From Trichosphaerium sp. ATCC 40318 (lineage: Eukaryota; Discosea; Flabellinia; Trichosidae): a stretch of 64,000 bases of DNA. The position numbers and the translations under genes are program-made. Shown here one piece after another: positions 51,859 through 62,477 of the stretch (position 1 is the stretch's first letter; every line of letters starts with the position of its first letter). The stretch spans positions 372,001 through 436,000 of the forward strand of contig JALMLS010000376.1 of NCBI GenBank assembly GCA_038496445.1. The letters are read 5' to 3'. Below the pieces are notes generated by a model. The model searched no databases. It saw nothing but the letters and a program-made list of their open reading frames with translations, and was not told where the DNA came from.

Positions 51859-52859
51859 ATATTCATGAACAAATGAAGACATAGCCTGTTTTAGTTGCTT
51901 AATAAATAATGATTTGTTGCTACTGCATGTTTCAGTTCTTACTTTCACGCTTTGAAACTTATCATTCTGCCTTTTAGCTCCTTTTATCTACTATGTCATC
52001 ATAGATTCATCTAGCTACATGAACACAGACAGAACTCTTTAAGTTCAAAAACGAACTGGTGGCAAATAAGTAAAAGTTCACTTTTTGTAATCTGAAATTT
52101 CAGATGTACGGTAGATTTCAGGTCTTTACATAACAGCTCTAATAATAGTTTCTATGTCATTACGAGTAGGTCTACTTGTCACGTTATTAAGGAGCAGCTC
52201 CTAATTAAACAATTTGCAGCGCGAGCTAAACTCCAGATTCTAGCAGGCATTGTGGAACTTTCTTTCTACCCAAGTTGAGTCAACATAGGCATTCATAGCT
52301 ATGGCAAGTGGAACCAAGTTCGCTAGAACTTTTATAAAATAAACGAACAAATCACGTGGATAGAAAACTCACGACTTTATCTCCCCGTGCCACCTAACAT
52401 TACGAAATGGTTTTGATTTGTGACCTTGTCCTTTTTTGTTTGTACGTACAGTGTTTTGTAAAATTCTCCTGTGCTTTAATAAACGTATTTACAGTATGGT
52501 TTGGAGGCGCAAATTCACTTGTTGTTACCTCTTATCAATTTGTTTTTTTCACTTCTTTTTTCTAAAACCATATTAATAATAAGCTCAGTAAGCTAATTTA
52601 TGCCACCCTTGAGACAAATAAGTTATGTCATGTGACAAAACATTCTAATTTTTCTCCGCAAAATCGTGGCCATTTTGTGAATTCAAGCGCTTTTTCGAGA
52701 TAATCTGAAACTATGCTACAAGGCTGTGGGAAAGTTTGGCGTATTATATCTTGCTACGAGGTGAAAATAGCGCAACAAATTGTGAACAACTGACTCCCTA
52801 AAGATCCAGGCACAAAATAGTAATACTAAAACGGCTGGTGTATCTCCTGTGCATACAAA
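51859..52859. other. intergenic, repeated promoter block near its end
   Basis: AT-rich spacer. The last 130 bases resemble the sequence before copies 1 and 2 (gene-wide duplication). No other feature recognised. Confidence 0.45.
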
Positions 52860-54340
52860 ATGAAGTTAACGTCAACTCAAATGCTTATGGCTCTTTGTCT
52901 AATTTCAGGTATGTTGTAGATTTTATTTGTTAGTCATTTCAAGGTCCCACTTTCCGCACTTTCGCACAGGAAGTAACTTGGGCAAGGAGTGTTTCTGGAC
53001 TGTCCTATCTTTTTTGTAGTGCAGTTTCCTAAAACCGCCTAGTACAGATATTCGCTCAACCGACGGTTCCGGAGTCACGTGGATGTGATTGCCAATGTAT
53101 GGCGTGTACAAGATGTATGTTTGAAGATACAACCTTATGTCCTCGACAAAGCGGTGGCGGAGATAGTACGACATAAATAGCCATTCATTGACGTTGTTGA
53201 TGTTTAAATAGTTGATCTTGGATCTCTTGGCGTAGATTGTGTTGTTGTTGATGCGAGGTTTGTATAAAATGTCATTCGTAGTGCTAACAAAAAGCTAGTG
53301 CTGATTCAGTTACAGGAACGAGTGCTGATGATTGTATCATGATTGCTGGTAGTTCAACAGTGATCTCTGGTCGAATAAATGGGAACGGAGGTGACGACTG
53401 TATTGAAATACAAGATCAAGCAACCGTGGCGGGTACGCTACGAGGAGGTATGTACAAATTAAGAACTTGAAGCCTTTTAGTGCAATTCAATAATTTTTGA
53501 TATTGTTTAGATAGCGGTGATGACTGTATTCGAGTTACAGAATCTACAACTGCTGAAGTTCGAGGAAATGCAGGTGTGGACGACATTATATTCCAAGGAT
53601 CAAGAACAGATGCATCTGGACAGTATGAAATCAATACTTAAAACAATCCTTTGCTTGTACTCATGTTTATCTTCTCAGGTTTAAGGAGATTAATGCAGGT
53701 TCTCAAGATGATTGCATAAGAGTTTTAGCATACAACGGAGTACCTTCTTCTACTGGGGACGTTCGTGGATTTTTTGGGCGCGATTGTATTGAAGTACAAA
53801 ACAGTCAAGTGCAGAGAATACGAGGTATCATGAAATAGTTTAGTACACAAATTCTTACAGTGCGTAGCTGGCGATGGTTCTGATACTATGTATGCAAGGT
53901 GCTCATCAATGTTCGCTGTTGATGGCAGAGGTGGAGAAAACATTATTATTTTATCGTCAATAACAGTTCGCACGTGTTTTACTAAAAATATCGTTAACTT
54001 ATCTTTAACTTATTTTTAATTCACAGCTGCGTCATCACCTGCAAAGCAAATTGTATGTGGAGGAGAAGGTCAGGATTTGATAATAATAGAAGATGAAATC
54101 CAGAACTTAAATGGTGGGCGCATTGATGGAGGAGATGGAGAGGATGTGTAAGAATACTTAGAGTTTAAATGCTGATACTAAGTTTGTTTTTTTTTGTTAA
54201 GGTGTTGTTTGGCTGATCAAATGGGCACTGAAATAAGAAACTGTGAGACTCCAACAACTTGTGTTTCACCTTGTCCAATGAGACAAACGTCGTCAACCTG
54301 TAAGCGACGTCTTCATGCTTGTCTCACTTTGACAACATAA
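52860..54340 (+). CDS. secreted Cys-rich RTX-like repeat protein, copy 3
   Basis: Third member of the tandem family. The ATG at 52860 begins MKLTSTQMLMALCLIS, joined to VQIFAQPTVPESRG: a signal peptide. The Cys cluster CDCQCMACTRC, the RTX-like units (SADDCIMIAGSS, GDDCIEIQDQ, GDDCIRVTES, QDDCIRVLAYN, GEGQDLIIIED) and the Cys-rich end (CCLADQMGTEIRNC) are all kept. The stop is TAA at 54338-54340. Several GGxGxD positions have drifted (AGDGSDTMYAR, GRGGENII), so this copy may bind calcium less well if the family does so. No internal stop apart from the shared intron-phase problem near 53966-54025. Confidence 0.66.
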
Positions 54341-55078
54341 ATATCCATCAAACTGTGTTGAGGATGAAAGAAATTTTCGAAGAGTTTTTACTTGATAATA
54401 AATAAACGAAGATTTGTTACTACAGCGTTCATTAGTTCTTGTATGAACTTATATAAGGAAGTTAAGCTTACAGCTACGCCAAAAGTCTGTCAAGGTCACT
54501 TCCCTACGAATTTTTGTCATTACTGCTCCGTAGTACTTTCTGGAGTACGAACAAAAACACTTAGAAAATCAATCAGAATGCGCACCCAAAAAAACAAGGC
54601 TACAATAGTGCACGTGCTTGAGGCAATAACTGGTGTCTGGTTTCAGAATACAGTCAATTTACTGCCGCTTGTATAACGCAAAGCCCGCTATCAACAGAGA
54701 TAGTTAAGATCATTATGATATTGATGAAAGTGAGCTCCTTGGTATTTCTGCAATGATACAATTGTTTTACACCATATCTTGTTCATGAATTCAAAGTCAT
54801 TTTGTCACTTTATGTACAAGAATCCAAGTAGTAGTTCAAAATTGACTCTTAGAAAGGTCAAAAGAGATGATAACTATTAGTTTCCCGCAAAGTACAATTC
54901 ACGGTGCAAAATTCACGTGTGTTCTCATTGTTTTAGCAAAAGAAAAGAACCTATGAGAATGATTATTTTTGCACGTGTAACGCTTAATATAAAAAAAGGA
55001 CCAATCAGCTTTGACATCTTTCACACTATCTTTGTATCAAAAAATCAGCAAATACCAGAACTATGCACCTCCTGATGG

Positions 55079-55465
55079 TTACTTGGGATGTAAGCTAAAC
55101 TTAAAGAAGTCTAACCTCTGTAAAATACTCCTTTTTATCTCCAAACAATAGTTTTTGTTCTCGAAATCGTACATCAAACTGCTTCTTGTGGTACTAATCA
55201 TGATTTTTTGTAACGCTACCCGTAATTCGGACGTCAAAGGCCTTAAATCCTTCGTAACTGAGGTGAAATGGCGTTTCACCTCTTTAGCTAGGTAACTGCA
55301 GCAAACTGCCACATCAGACGTTAACGTATGTACATCTACGTGAATAATACACGTAAAATTATCTCCAGCGGAAATGATAGGAAATAAACAGCTGATTGCA
55401 CATAGGAAATATATGGTTGACAGATCTCTTTTGTTACAGGTTGAGATTTTGATCAAAATTGGCAT
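55079..55465 (-). CDS. hypothetical small protein, possible secreted
   Basis: Single-exon frame of 128 residues from the ATG at 55465. After a polar start it has a hydrophobic stretch (TIYFLCAISCLFPIISAG), then a Cys-containing polar region. I recognise no family. A real ATG and a membrane-like or signal-like segment support it weakly. Lack of an intron and of homology in a gene-poor stretch argue against. Confidence 0.25.
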   Translation of the reverse strand: MPILIKISTCNKRDLSTIYFLCAISCLFPIISAGDNFTCIIHVDVHTLTSDVAVCCSYLAKEVKRHFTSVTKDLRPLTSELRVALQKIMISTTRSSLMYDFENKNYCLEIKRSILQRLDFFKFSLHPK

Positions 55466-55617
55466 TGCAGGATTTTTTTGCCATGATATAACAACACAGT
55501 TAACCACTAGAGGGTTTAAGTAACGCTACCCGCGCTTGTAATCACGTAATAGATGCATTAGTTCGACGCCAACTAAATGCCAACACTTGAGCGTTTAAGT
55601 AACGCTACCCGTAATTC
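55210..55617. repeat. three direct repeats, GTAACGCTACCCG
   Basis: GTAACGCTACCCG occurs at 55210, 55520 and 55599. The first and third extend to GTAACGCTACCCGTAATTC; the second and third share GTTTAA in front. The repeats flank or overlap the weak small ORF. Function unknown: protein-binding site or debris of a mobile element. Confidence 0.6.
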
Positions 55618-56226
55618 TCTAGATCTGTTTTGTTTGAAAAAAATTTTCAAGTTTCTTCACTTTCCTAAAAAGATTTACGCCTAGCATTCAATTTTGTAAT
55701 ACCAGACATTACGACATAGCCTTCTTTATAATAGCTCTTCTTATAATAACTTACTCAATCACCAAAATTCGTACTAGTAGACAATAGCTCTTCATAATAA
55801 TAACTTGACTCAATCAATTGTTAAATTAACAAACAGTGACTTACGAGTTGACTAAAATACTTTACGTTTAATGGCTAGTACAATTGCAACATCCGCCAGT
55901 AAAATCAGCCTATGTAAAAATGGCTAGTCAATACGTTAGTAGTGACGTAGTTACCTGTATAAGTGACCCAGTGGTAACGAATGATGGCATAATAAAGAAC
56001 CACTTCAACCCAAACAGACTTGGTTTTTTTCTTTTCAAAAAGTGAACAAAGACAACTTAGACGTTTTTGGTAGATCGTATGTTGTTCGTTCTTATAGACA
56101 ACAATGAGTTTTTAATTTACAAGGGTTTATGTTACAGTGAGGTTATGATACAATGTTTACAGTCTTCGTTTTGTGCATTGTGAGGTTTTAAAAAAAAATA
56201 ATGATGGCAGAGTTTTTTGTTCGTTG

Positions 56227-57964
56227 TTTATGACAAGCTATCATGATAAGCGCAAGAGTCATAAGAATGGCTTATGCCATAATGACTAGTGCCATCGTTA
56301 TCATTAAAATCAAGCTCAATATCAGAGGATCCAGTCAAAGATGATCGGACATCAGGGAGTTGTGGTCTGTCTTCTGGTTTGAACGACAAACAGCTACGAA
56401 TGAGATTCTAAGGAAAAAAATTAGTAAAGAAATACAACAAAAAAAACACCCTCTTCTGAAGGTCAAGTACGTACTGTCAACTCATCGTATTTCATATGCG
56501 AGAAAGTCTCGCCAAAAACAGGTAATTCATTTGCCTTTATCATAGCTCTAGCTTGCTGACCAGGGCCGTAAGGATGCTGTCGTGTCAATAAGTAAAACAG
56601 CAATAAACCAAACATAAAACAGTCTGATTCAAATGAGAAGCGGCGTTCTAAGTGAGCTTCTGGTGCACTCTAAAGATAAAACATAAGTATATATAAACAA
56701 AATGTACAAAAAGATAAAAAGATGAACCACGTGGTAATCCAGAAAAATATCCAAAAAAAAAAAAACGTTGACGTACACAAGCGGCCAAAACGCTTTTCTT
56801 GTCAACAAGGAACTTTTGTCCCTCACTCAAGATTTTGGAGAAACCAAAATCACATAATACACCAATGAGTTTTTGTGTAGTGGCATCATATCTGACCAAA
56901 ACATTTCTTGCAGCAATATCACAATGAAGGATACCATTAAGATGCATAAATTCTAAGCCTCTAATAGCACCCAATGCAATCTCTAAACGTGTTTCCCAAT
57001 TCGTTTGTTGATTGTTTTTAAGGAAAGCACTAGCAGATCCAAGTTCAAAGTACTCCATGACAATCGCCATACTCTTTTTAGATACACCAATAATCGTTGG
57101 GAAAAATGCACTTCCCTTGAGCTTACTACATAAAATGAGTCAGACAAACTACCAAATAGCAAAATAAAGACTTGGAGGATTTTTCAAAAAATACAGAGGT
57201 AACGTCTACGCGCGTAGACGAATTATTTTCGCGTAGATGTAAAGCTACTACATAAAAAAGCGATGTGGAATTCAAAAAAAAAAAAGCCACAAAAATTAAA
57301 AACAGTAACCGGCAATTCTATTCCTATATTTTTAAGATAACTTGAAAACTGACGTCGATTTTGTTTGGTTTTTTTTTTTGTCAACGTACGCATAAATAGA
57401 GACTTCGGTATCATATTCCTGTCGGACTGCTGAATCCAAAACATTATCACGCTCTGTTCTATATTGCTTTACAGCAACACGGTCAAAAGTAGGGTGCTTC
57501 GCAAGTACAACACTACCCTAAAAATACTTGTAAGCAAGAATGTTTTGTGGAGCGAAAGGAATAAGCGTGCTGTACAAAAGTTACATCTCAGGCAAGAGTC
57601 TTTATTTCATACAAAAAAAAGACCTTCCATCAATTGATGAACCTTGTTAGGCTAAACAAAAATTGATCGCGAGATAAAAGACGCACCTGGAAGCCATTAG
57701 CAGCATGCGTTACCCCAACAGTTTTGAACGCAGTGAGATCAATCTCATCAAAAACTTCGGCGTCTTGGGTCGCTTCCACAATGAGTTCCTAAACTGAGTT
57801 CATAAAAGAGGTTCCAAGGTGATCTCACGACGGATACTTACCTTGTTATCTTGAATTTCTTCAAGAGGAGGCAATGGTTCAGTTTGAGGCTCAAAGTCTT
57901 CCTGTACTTCTTGTTGTTCCTCAAAAGAGGTCGTTTGCTCGTCAGTAGGAGTGCCACGTACTAC
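56227..57964 (-). CDS. protein kinase, tyrosine-kinase-like, non-RD (5' end uncertain)
   Basis: An acidic Glu/Pro-rich N-terminal exon (57840-57960) is followed by kinase exons. The Gly-rich-loop region (GVTHAANGFQGSVVLAK) leads to the VAIK Lys in RVAVKQYR. Then come MEYFELGSASAF (hinge), the catalytic loop HCDIAARNVL near 56915, CDFGFSK near 56850, SAPEAHLERRFSFESD near 56640 and the C-lobe (LIRSCLSFKPEDRPQ). The Lys, catalytic Asp and DFG Asp are present, so it can be active. The Arg before the catalytic Asp is Cys (HCD rather than HRD), making it non-RD. The AARN loop is tyrosine-kinase-like, as in many protist TKL kinases. The C-terminal tail has Tyr/His/Ser repeats (SHYGISHSYDS). The stop is TAA at 56229-56227. 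I could not find the first exon with an ATG. Confidence 0.8.
57203..57220. repeat. 18-bp perfect palindrome
   Basis: CGTCTACGCGCGTAGACG is its own reverse complement. CGCGTAGA recurs 10 bases further on. It lies in a long intron of the kinase gene. Could be a binding site or a chance hairpin. Confidence 0.5.
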
Positions 57965-59352
57965 ATACCAAATTAGATGAGAGGCGTTAAGAATTTAGCG
58001 AAAAATTGCGAAATTCACGTCTAAAGTCATGCTTCTCCCGAATTATCCAAAATTTTTCTGTGTTGCCCAAACAAAAATCGTTGGAACGCGCGATCAAAGC
58101 GGTTTTTTAGCGTAGACAAAGCGCCACGGTGTAATTAGACTTTTTCTTTTTGTTTTACTTGAAACAGTATTTGCTTACGTTGTACTACGTCGCTATCGCT
58201 TTGTTCTTGACCGTTAATCAACATTGTAGTTGTCAACGTAGTGGTTTCACTGTGAGTGTCTTTGTCAGGCTAAAAAGGAGTCACTGCTACAAGTTCTCTG
58301 ATGTACTAACTGCTCAGGAGGTGTGGTTCCTTTGGCGCGAAATGGTTTTGATGGGGTTGACGGTTTTTGAGTTTTCGAAGAGTTTTCTTCTAAGCGCTGT
58401 AAACCGCCATAAAAAACGGCTTCTCACAGCGGTTTATGACCGTTTACAACCGTTTTTAACGGTTTACAACGTTTCAGAACGTAATTAGACAAGCTTAAAA
58501 AGCAACAAACTCGCCCCTAAATTTACTACGTCCAATTAGCGTTTAAACGTACATTTAATACCATAGTTGAGTTTTCTGGCGTTGTTTCTTTTGTAAACAT
58601 AAAAGTGAAGTTCACTGTGATGTGCTTGGTTTAAAAGCCACGTATAGTCGACTATGGTGTACGTATTGCAAGTTCGCGTAGGAAAATGGTCTTATTGCCT
58701 ACGTGTTGTTCACACAGAATGAATTTAGAATATTTGTAGATAGTTTAGGTTTTCCTTTAAGTGAATATCGCGGCCTTAGCGAAAAACTGTCTACGGTGCT
58801 TGTCTGCTATAAAATACGCGTAAACTAAGGGTCTTATGCACGCGATTTTGATCCTAAATAATGTAGGCCAAAAAGCAGGCTCAAACCGTTTCCTTTCATC
58901 ACAAACAGGAACTGGCACGGAAAACACGCACTAACACACTATACATTCCTATTTAAAGGACGATCGCCCCGTCAGACTTTTCTTCTTTCACATAAAGTAA
59001 ACACAAAAAACGCTTAGATCATGAAAAGAGCTACGATGATATAAAGAACAGGGAGATACAAGTGGAATTTATTGTTTGTTTTGCGTTTTTACCCGAAAGT
59101 TATGATGGCATGTGTACGCCGTTATTTTCAGGCAAATTCTTTTAGACTTAAAATCATGATAGGTGTCAAAACTCTTTTGGTCCGCAATTTCGTCTTTACT
59201 AGGTTCTTCGTTTGGCTTAGTCTTTTAGGGCGGTAGCAGTTTGATAATATAACCTGTACAGCTTGGCAAACACTTGTAGCGTGATTGACTAGTGCTAAAA
59301 GAAAAAACAAATGAACAAAAAAAAAAAAGAAAAACAAATATTTATTAACATA
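57965..59352. other. intergenic with CGGTTTA-rich stretch
   Basis: Should hold the first exon and promoter of the kinase. An open plus-strand frame at 58150-58488 starts with TTG, not ATG, and matches nothing. Within it, 58394-58480 is a cluster of CGGTTTA/TAAACCG and AACGG motifs, listed as a finding. The remainder shows no feature. Confidence 0.4.
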
Positions 59353-60968
59353 TCAAAGTATGTTACATCTTCTTCTTCTTGGAGGTGGTGCCTCAACCTT
59401 CTTTGGAGCAGGTTCATTCTTTCTCTTTTGTTTAGGTGAATCCTTTACTTCCTCCTTTCCTGATTTCTTCTTCTTTGATTTATTGTCTTTTTTCTCTATA
59501 ACCTCTTCTTCTTCGTCATCTTCTTCGTCACTGTCTTCATCGTCATCAACTTCGTCTTCAACATCACTATCCTCAGAAGCTGAAGGCGTCTTAGAAGCAG
59601 CACTGATATCTTCAGTGTCCTTCTTCTTTGTATCCTTCTTAGGTTCTTTCGCCTTGACTTCTGTGTCGTCTTCCTCATCAGATTTATCACCGGATTCATC
59701 ACTCTCTTCCTCGACTTTAACTTCTTCTTTGGCGTCTTTTTCTTTAGGCTTTTCTTCATCTTCTTGCGAAGGTTTAGCTTTATCCTCAGGCTTATCTTCT
59801 TCGTCTTCTTCAGATTTCTCGGATTCGGATGTATTGTCTTCATCAGAAGCCGAAGACGGTTCGTCTTTGTCCTCTGGTTTAGGTGAATCTTCAACCTTTT
59901 CCTCTGGTTCTTTTGTTTCAGCAGGTTTTTCACTTTCTTCTTCGACCTGTGCTGTTTCTACCTCCTTCTCAGGAGCAGGCTCTTTGTCTTCCTCGTCGTC
60001 TTTGGATTCTTCAGATTCAGACGAATCGTCATCGTCAGCAACTGGTTCTTTGACAGCTTCATCTTGTTTTGGCACTTCATCTTTCTCTTCTGTATCCTTT
60101 ACTTCTTCGCTCTGTTCATCAGAGGATTTAGAAGAATCAGAGTCTTCAGAGTCTTCAGTTTTTTCTGGTTCGTCAGCTGTTTCTTCTTTCGTTTCTTCTG
60201 CTTTCTCATCCGTTGGCTTGGCTTCTTCGTCCGTAGCCTAACACAAGAGTCAGCAAAGTTTGTTTGACACAATATAACCAAAAGAGCCGTTTATACTTGC
60301 CTTAGCCTCCTGAAGCAGTGCTCCACCAGCACCTACGACGCGTTCTTGTACAGCATCAGATACAGCGTCAAGTTCTTTATTTTTTTCGGCCCATTGCCTC
60401 TCGTACTCCTCTTCTGCTTCTTTTCGCTCTCTTTCAAGATCCTAAGACTATGTAAACGAACGTTTTGTCGTTATTTTTTTTCAAAGACAGCTGTACGTAC
60501 TTCTTCGTATTTCTTTCGTTCGGCTTCTTCTTGCTCTTTGCGTATCCTTTCTTGTTCTTCCGCTTCAGCAGCTAACTTTTGCCTCAATTGTTCTCTCTCT
60601 TCTTCAGCCTTTTTATCAGCTGCTTCCTTCTCCTTTCTCCTTTTTTCAGCCTCTTCTGCTGCTAAACGCTCTTTTTCAGCCCAACGTTTCTTTCTTGCTT
60701 CTGCCTCTGCTTGTCTCTTAGCTTTGAGCTCTTCTAGACTATGAAAGGGCGTTATGATGTTGGTTACCAACCTTTCAAAATTTTTGGAATAAAAAACGTA
60801 ATTCGACAACTTGAGTACTCAGAAAACGGCAAGAAGTAAGTTGTAAAGTTTAGAAATTCAAGAAGTCACGTGATTAGATAATTTTTTTTTTTGAAACGTC
60901 AAAACCGCAGGAAACGAACGAAGTTCTTCTTTTTATACAAAGGATGCGTCGTACCTTGGTGCGCTCAT
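59353..60968 (-). CDS. charged coiled-coil/acidic protein with polybasic CaaX tail
   Basis: Four exons. The ATG at 60968 (MSAP) splices to SLEELKAKRQ and a Lys/Glu/Ala-rich helix (about 60740-60320), predicted as a long coiled coil or single alpha helix. The last exon (60239-59353) is a very acidic, Ser-rich disordered region (runs of SEESKDDEED type). It becomes basic (KKSGKEEVKDSPKQKRK) and ends PPPRRRRCNIL at the TGA (59355-59353). CNIL is a CaaX box with Leu last, which by known rules favours geranylgeranylation. Four preceding Arg give the polybasic membrane signal seen in Ras/Rho proteins. So it is probably a membrane-tethered scaffold on the cytosolic face. No enzyme domain. The name and partners are unknown. 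Confidence 0.78.
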
Positions 60969-61358
60969 GTTGAGGAACTGTGGTTGTGTCTTTTGATTTT
61001 ACTGGTGACTGCTATTGACTAATGTTAACTTACTTCGTACACCCAGAAAAAAGTATGTCAATGTAAGGCATGTCGTCACTAATAGCATCTCAGAAAACTG
61101 TAGCGCGTTCTCTCTGCGTACCTTCTCTGGCTAAGACACATCCGTACTTCTCTTTGTAGGCAATGACTCAAACTAAGCCAGAGTACACTTACATTACAAA
61201 AACAAGTGTTTCATGACTTTAAGCCCTTCAGCTTTTACGCTTGCAGCTGGAGCTTAGATTCGTTTAGACGCAGGGATCTGCGTATTGCCTTTAATGAGCT
61301 ACAGGCGAATATGTTTAAGTTAGGGTAAGCAAAACTTGGAGGACTCTTGTGCTTACGT
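60969..61358. other. divergent promoter region
   Basis: About 390 bases between divergent genes. No repeat, RNA gene or clear TATA box recognised. Confidence 0.45.
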
Positions 61359-62256
61359 ATGGCAATACCGCAGGTAATAGCAACGGTTATTTTAGAGCGC
61401 TCTCATGCTTTCTAAAGCACTAAATAGAATAATGGCACAAACTACGACAAATGCCTTCTATGGCGCTTACCTATTGAATTACAACTAGATATCACCGATT
61501 TAGACTTGGAAGTTTATTTAAAGTATCCTTTGTTATCAAAGCACACAGCAAGTGCCACAAGGTTTGATAACGAGTTTAATAAACACGGCAAGTGGATTAA
61601 ACAAACGTATGTCAATACAAAACCACGAATTATCGCCCAGTGTTCTTATAAACATGGTATACAACATGGAGATGCTAAGACGTGGGACAAGAGAGGTGTA
61701 TTGGTGAGCCAAACGTGTTACAAGGATGGAAAACAAGAAGGAATGCAAGTTGTGGTATCCACCTGGTCAGTTAAATATTCGATACTGCGTTAATGGTAAA
61801 TCACATGGAGAGTTTAGAAAGTGGCACACTAATGGTAAACTGGAGCTACACATGTATTACACAAATGGTGTAAGGACAGGAGTATACAAGAGATGGTTTA
61901 AGAATGGACAAATAAGAAAGCAAATTAATTACAACGCCAATGGTAGAGTTGACGGGGAAGGAAGAAAGTGGAGATATAATGGTATATTGGTTGAGCACGT
62001 TAACTATGTTAATGGTAAATATGAAGGTGAGGTAAAGTTTTGGCATGAAAATGGCGTGCCTAAAAGTCAAATGAAATATGTGAATTCTAAACTTGAAGGA
62101 GAGTACAAGTCATGGTATTCAACTGGAAACCCAAGAATATTTTGCAATTATGTAAAAGGAGAACTAAAGGGAGTTTATAGGGAGTGGAAGCTCAATGGCC
62201 AGTTAATCAAGCAGTATAATGCTTCTCAAGTAAACAATACCTGTACAATATCTTGA
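61359..62256 (+). pseudogene. MORN_2-repeat protein with a frameshift
   Basis: The ATG at 61359 (MAIPQ) splices in phase over a short intron (61374-61428) to NNGTNYDKCLLWRLPIELQ, an F-box-like start. Repeats of about 22-24 residues follow, of the type NGxxHGxxKxWxxNGxL (MORN_2, as in YwqK-like proteins): KHGIQHGDAKTWDKRG, NGKSHGEFRKWHTNG, NGVRTGVYKRWFKNG, NGKYEGEVKFWHENG, KGELKGVYREWKLNG. The repeats change frame near 61735-61745. KDGKQEG is in the first frame, but the expected continuation CKLWYPPGQL is one frame over, and no intron can bridge it. The stop is TGA at 62254-62256. Either a real disabling indel or a sequence error; apart from that the gene is well kept. MORN_2 repeats probably mediate protein contacts. 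Confidence 0.7.
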
Positions 62257-62477
62257 GAGACATACAACATCACAATAAAAAAACTTTTTATAGACATTTG
62301 CATTCTGGTACTTTAAGTGTTCCAATAATCTATGTTCTGTGTCATATTCAATCGTTACTAAAGGTTTACTTATGTTTTGGCCTTTCAGTTACGATGAAAG
62401 TGTAGCGATGCACTGCACAAAAACCGTACTATTTACAATCGCAAACAAAGCTATAAATTGAAGAACTAAATATCACT
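62257..62477. other. convergent intergenic
   Basis: Short AT-rich gap between two convergent genes; AATAAA at 62274-62279 fits the poly(A) signal of the MORN_2 gene. Confidence 0.45.

Larger units (their letters stand above)
54341..56226. other. intergenic region with direct repeats
   Basis: Mostly AT-rich sequence after RTX-like copy 3. It contains one weak minus-strand ORF (55079-55465) and three copies of GTAACGCTACCCG, both listed separately. CTTCTTATAATAACTTACTCAATC and a close variant also recur near 55735 and 55787. Nothing else is supported. Confidence 0.45.

Noticed and set aside
48300-54340. Reading the RTX-like genes as a transferred bacterial toxin cluster
   Set aside because: Short GTAC-type introns, eukaryotic exon layout, no activation or type I secretion genes and no lytic domain; only the repeat resembles RTX.
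54392-54676. 94-residue plus-strand ORF after RTX-like copy 3
   Set aside because: Begins with TTG, low-complexity basic composition, no homology or splice support.
58150-58488. 112-residue plus-strand ORF with a hydrophobic start
   Set aside because: It starts at TTG, with no ATG before the hydrophobic part, and overlaps a repeat cluster; no recognised domain.
59360-60241. Long plus-strand Ser-rich ORF
   Set aside because: Antisense image of the acidic GAA/GAT-rich exon of the CaaX protein; codon bias of the minus gene keeps it open.
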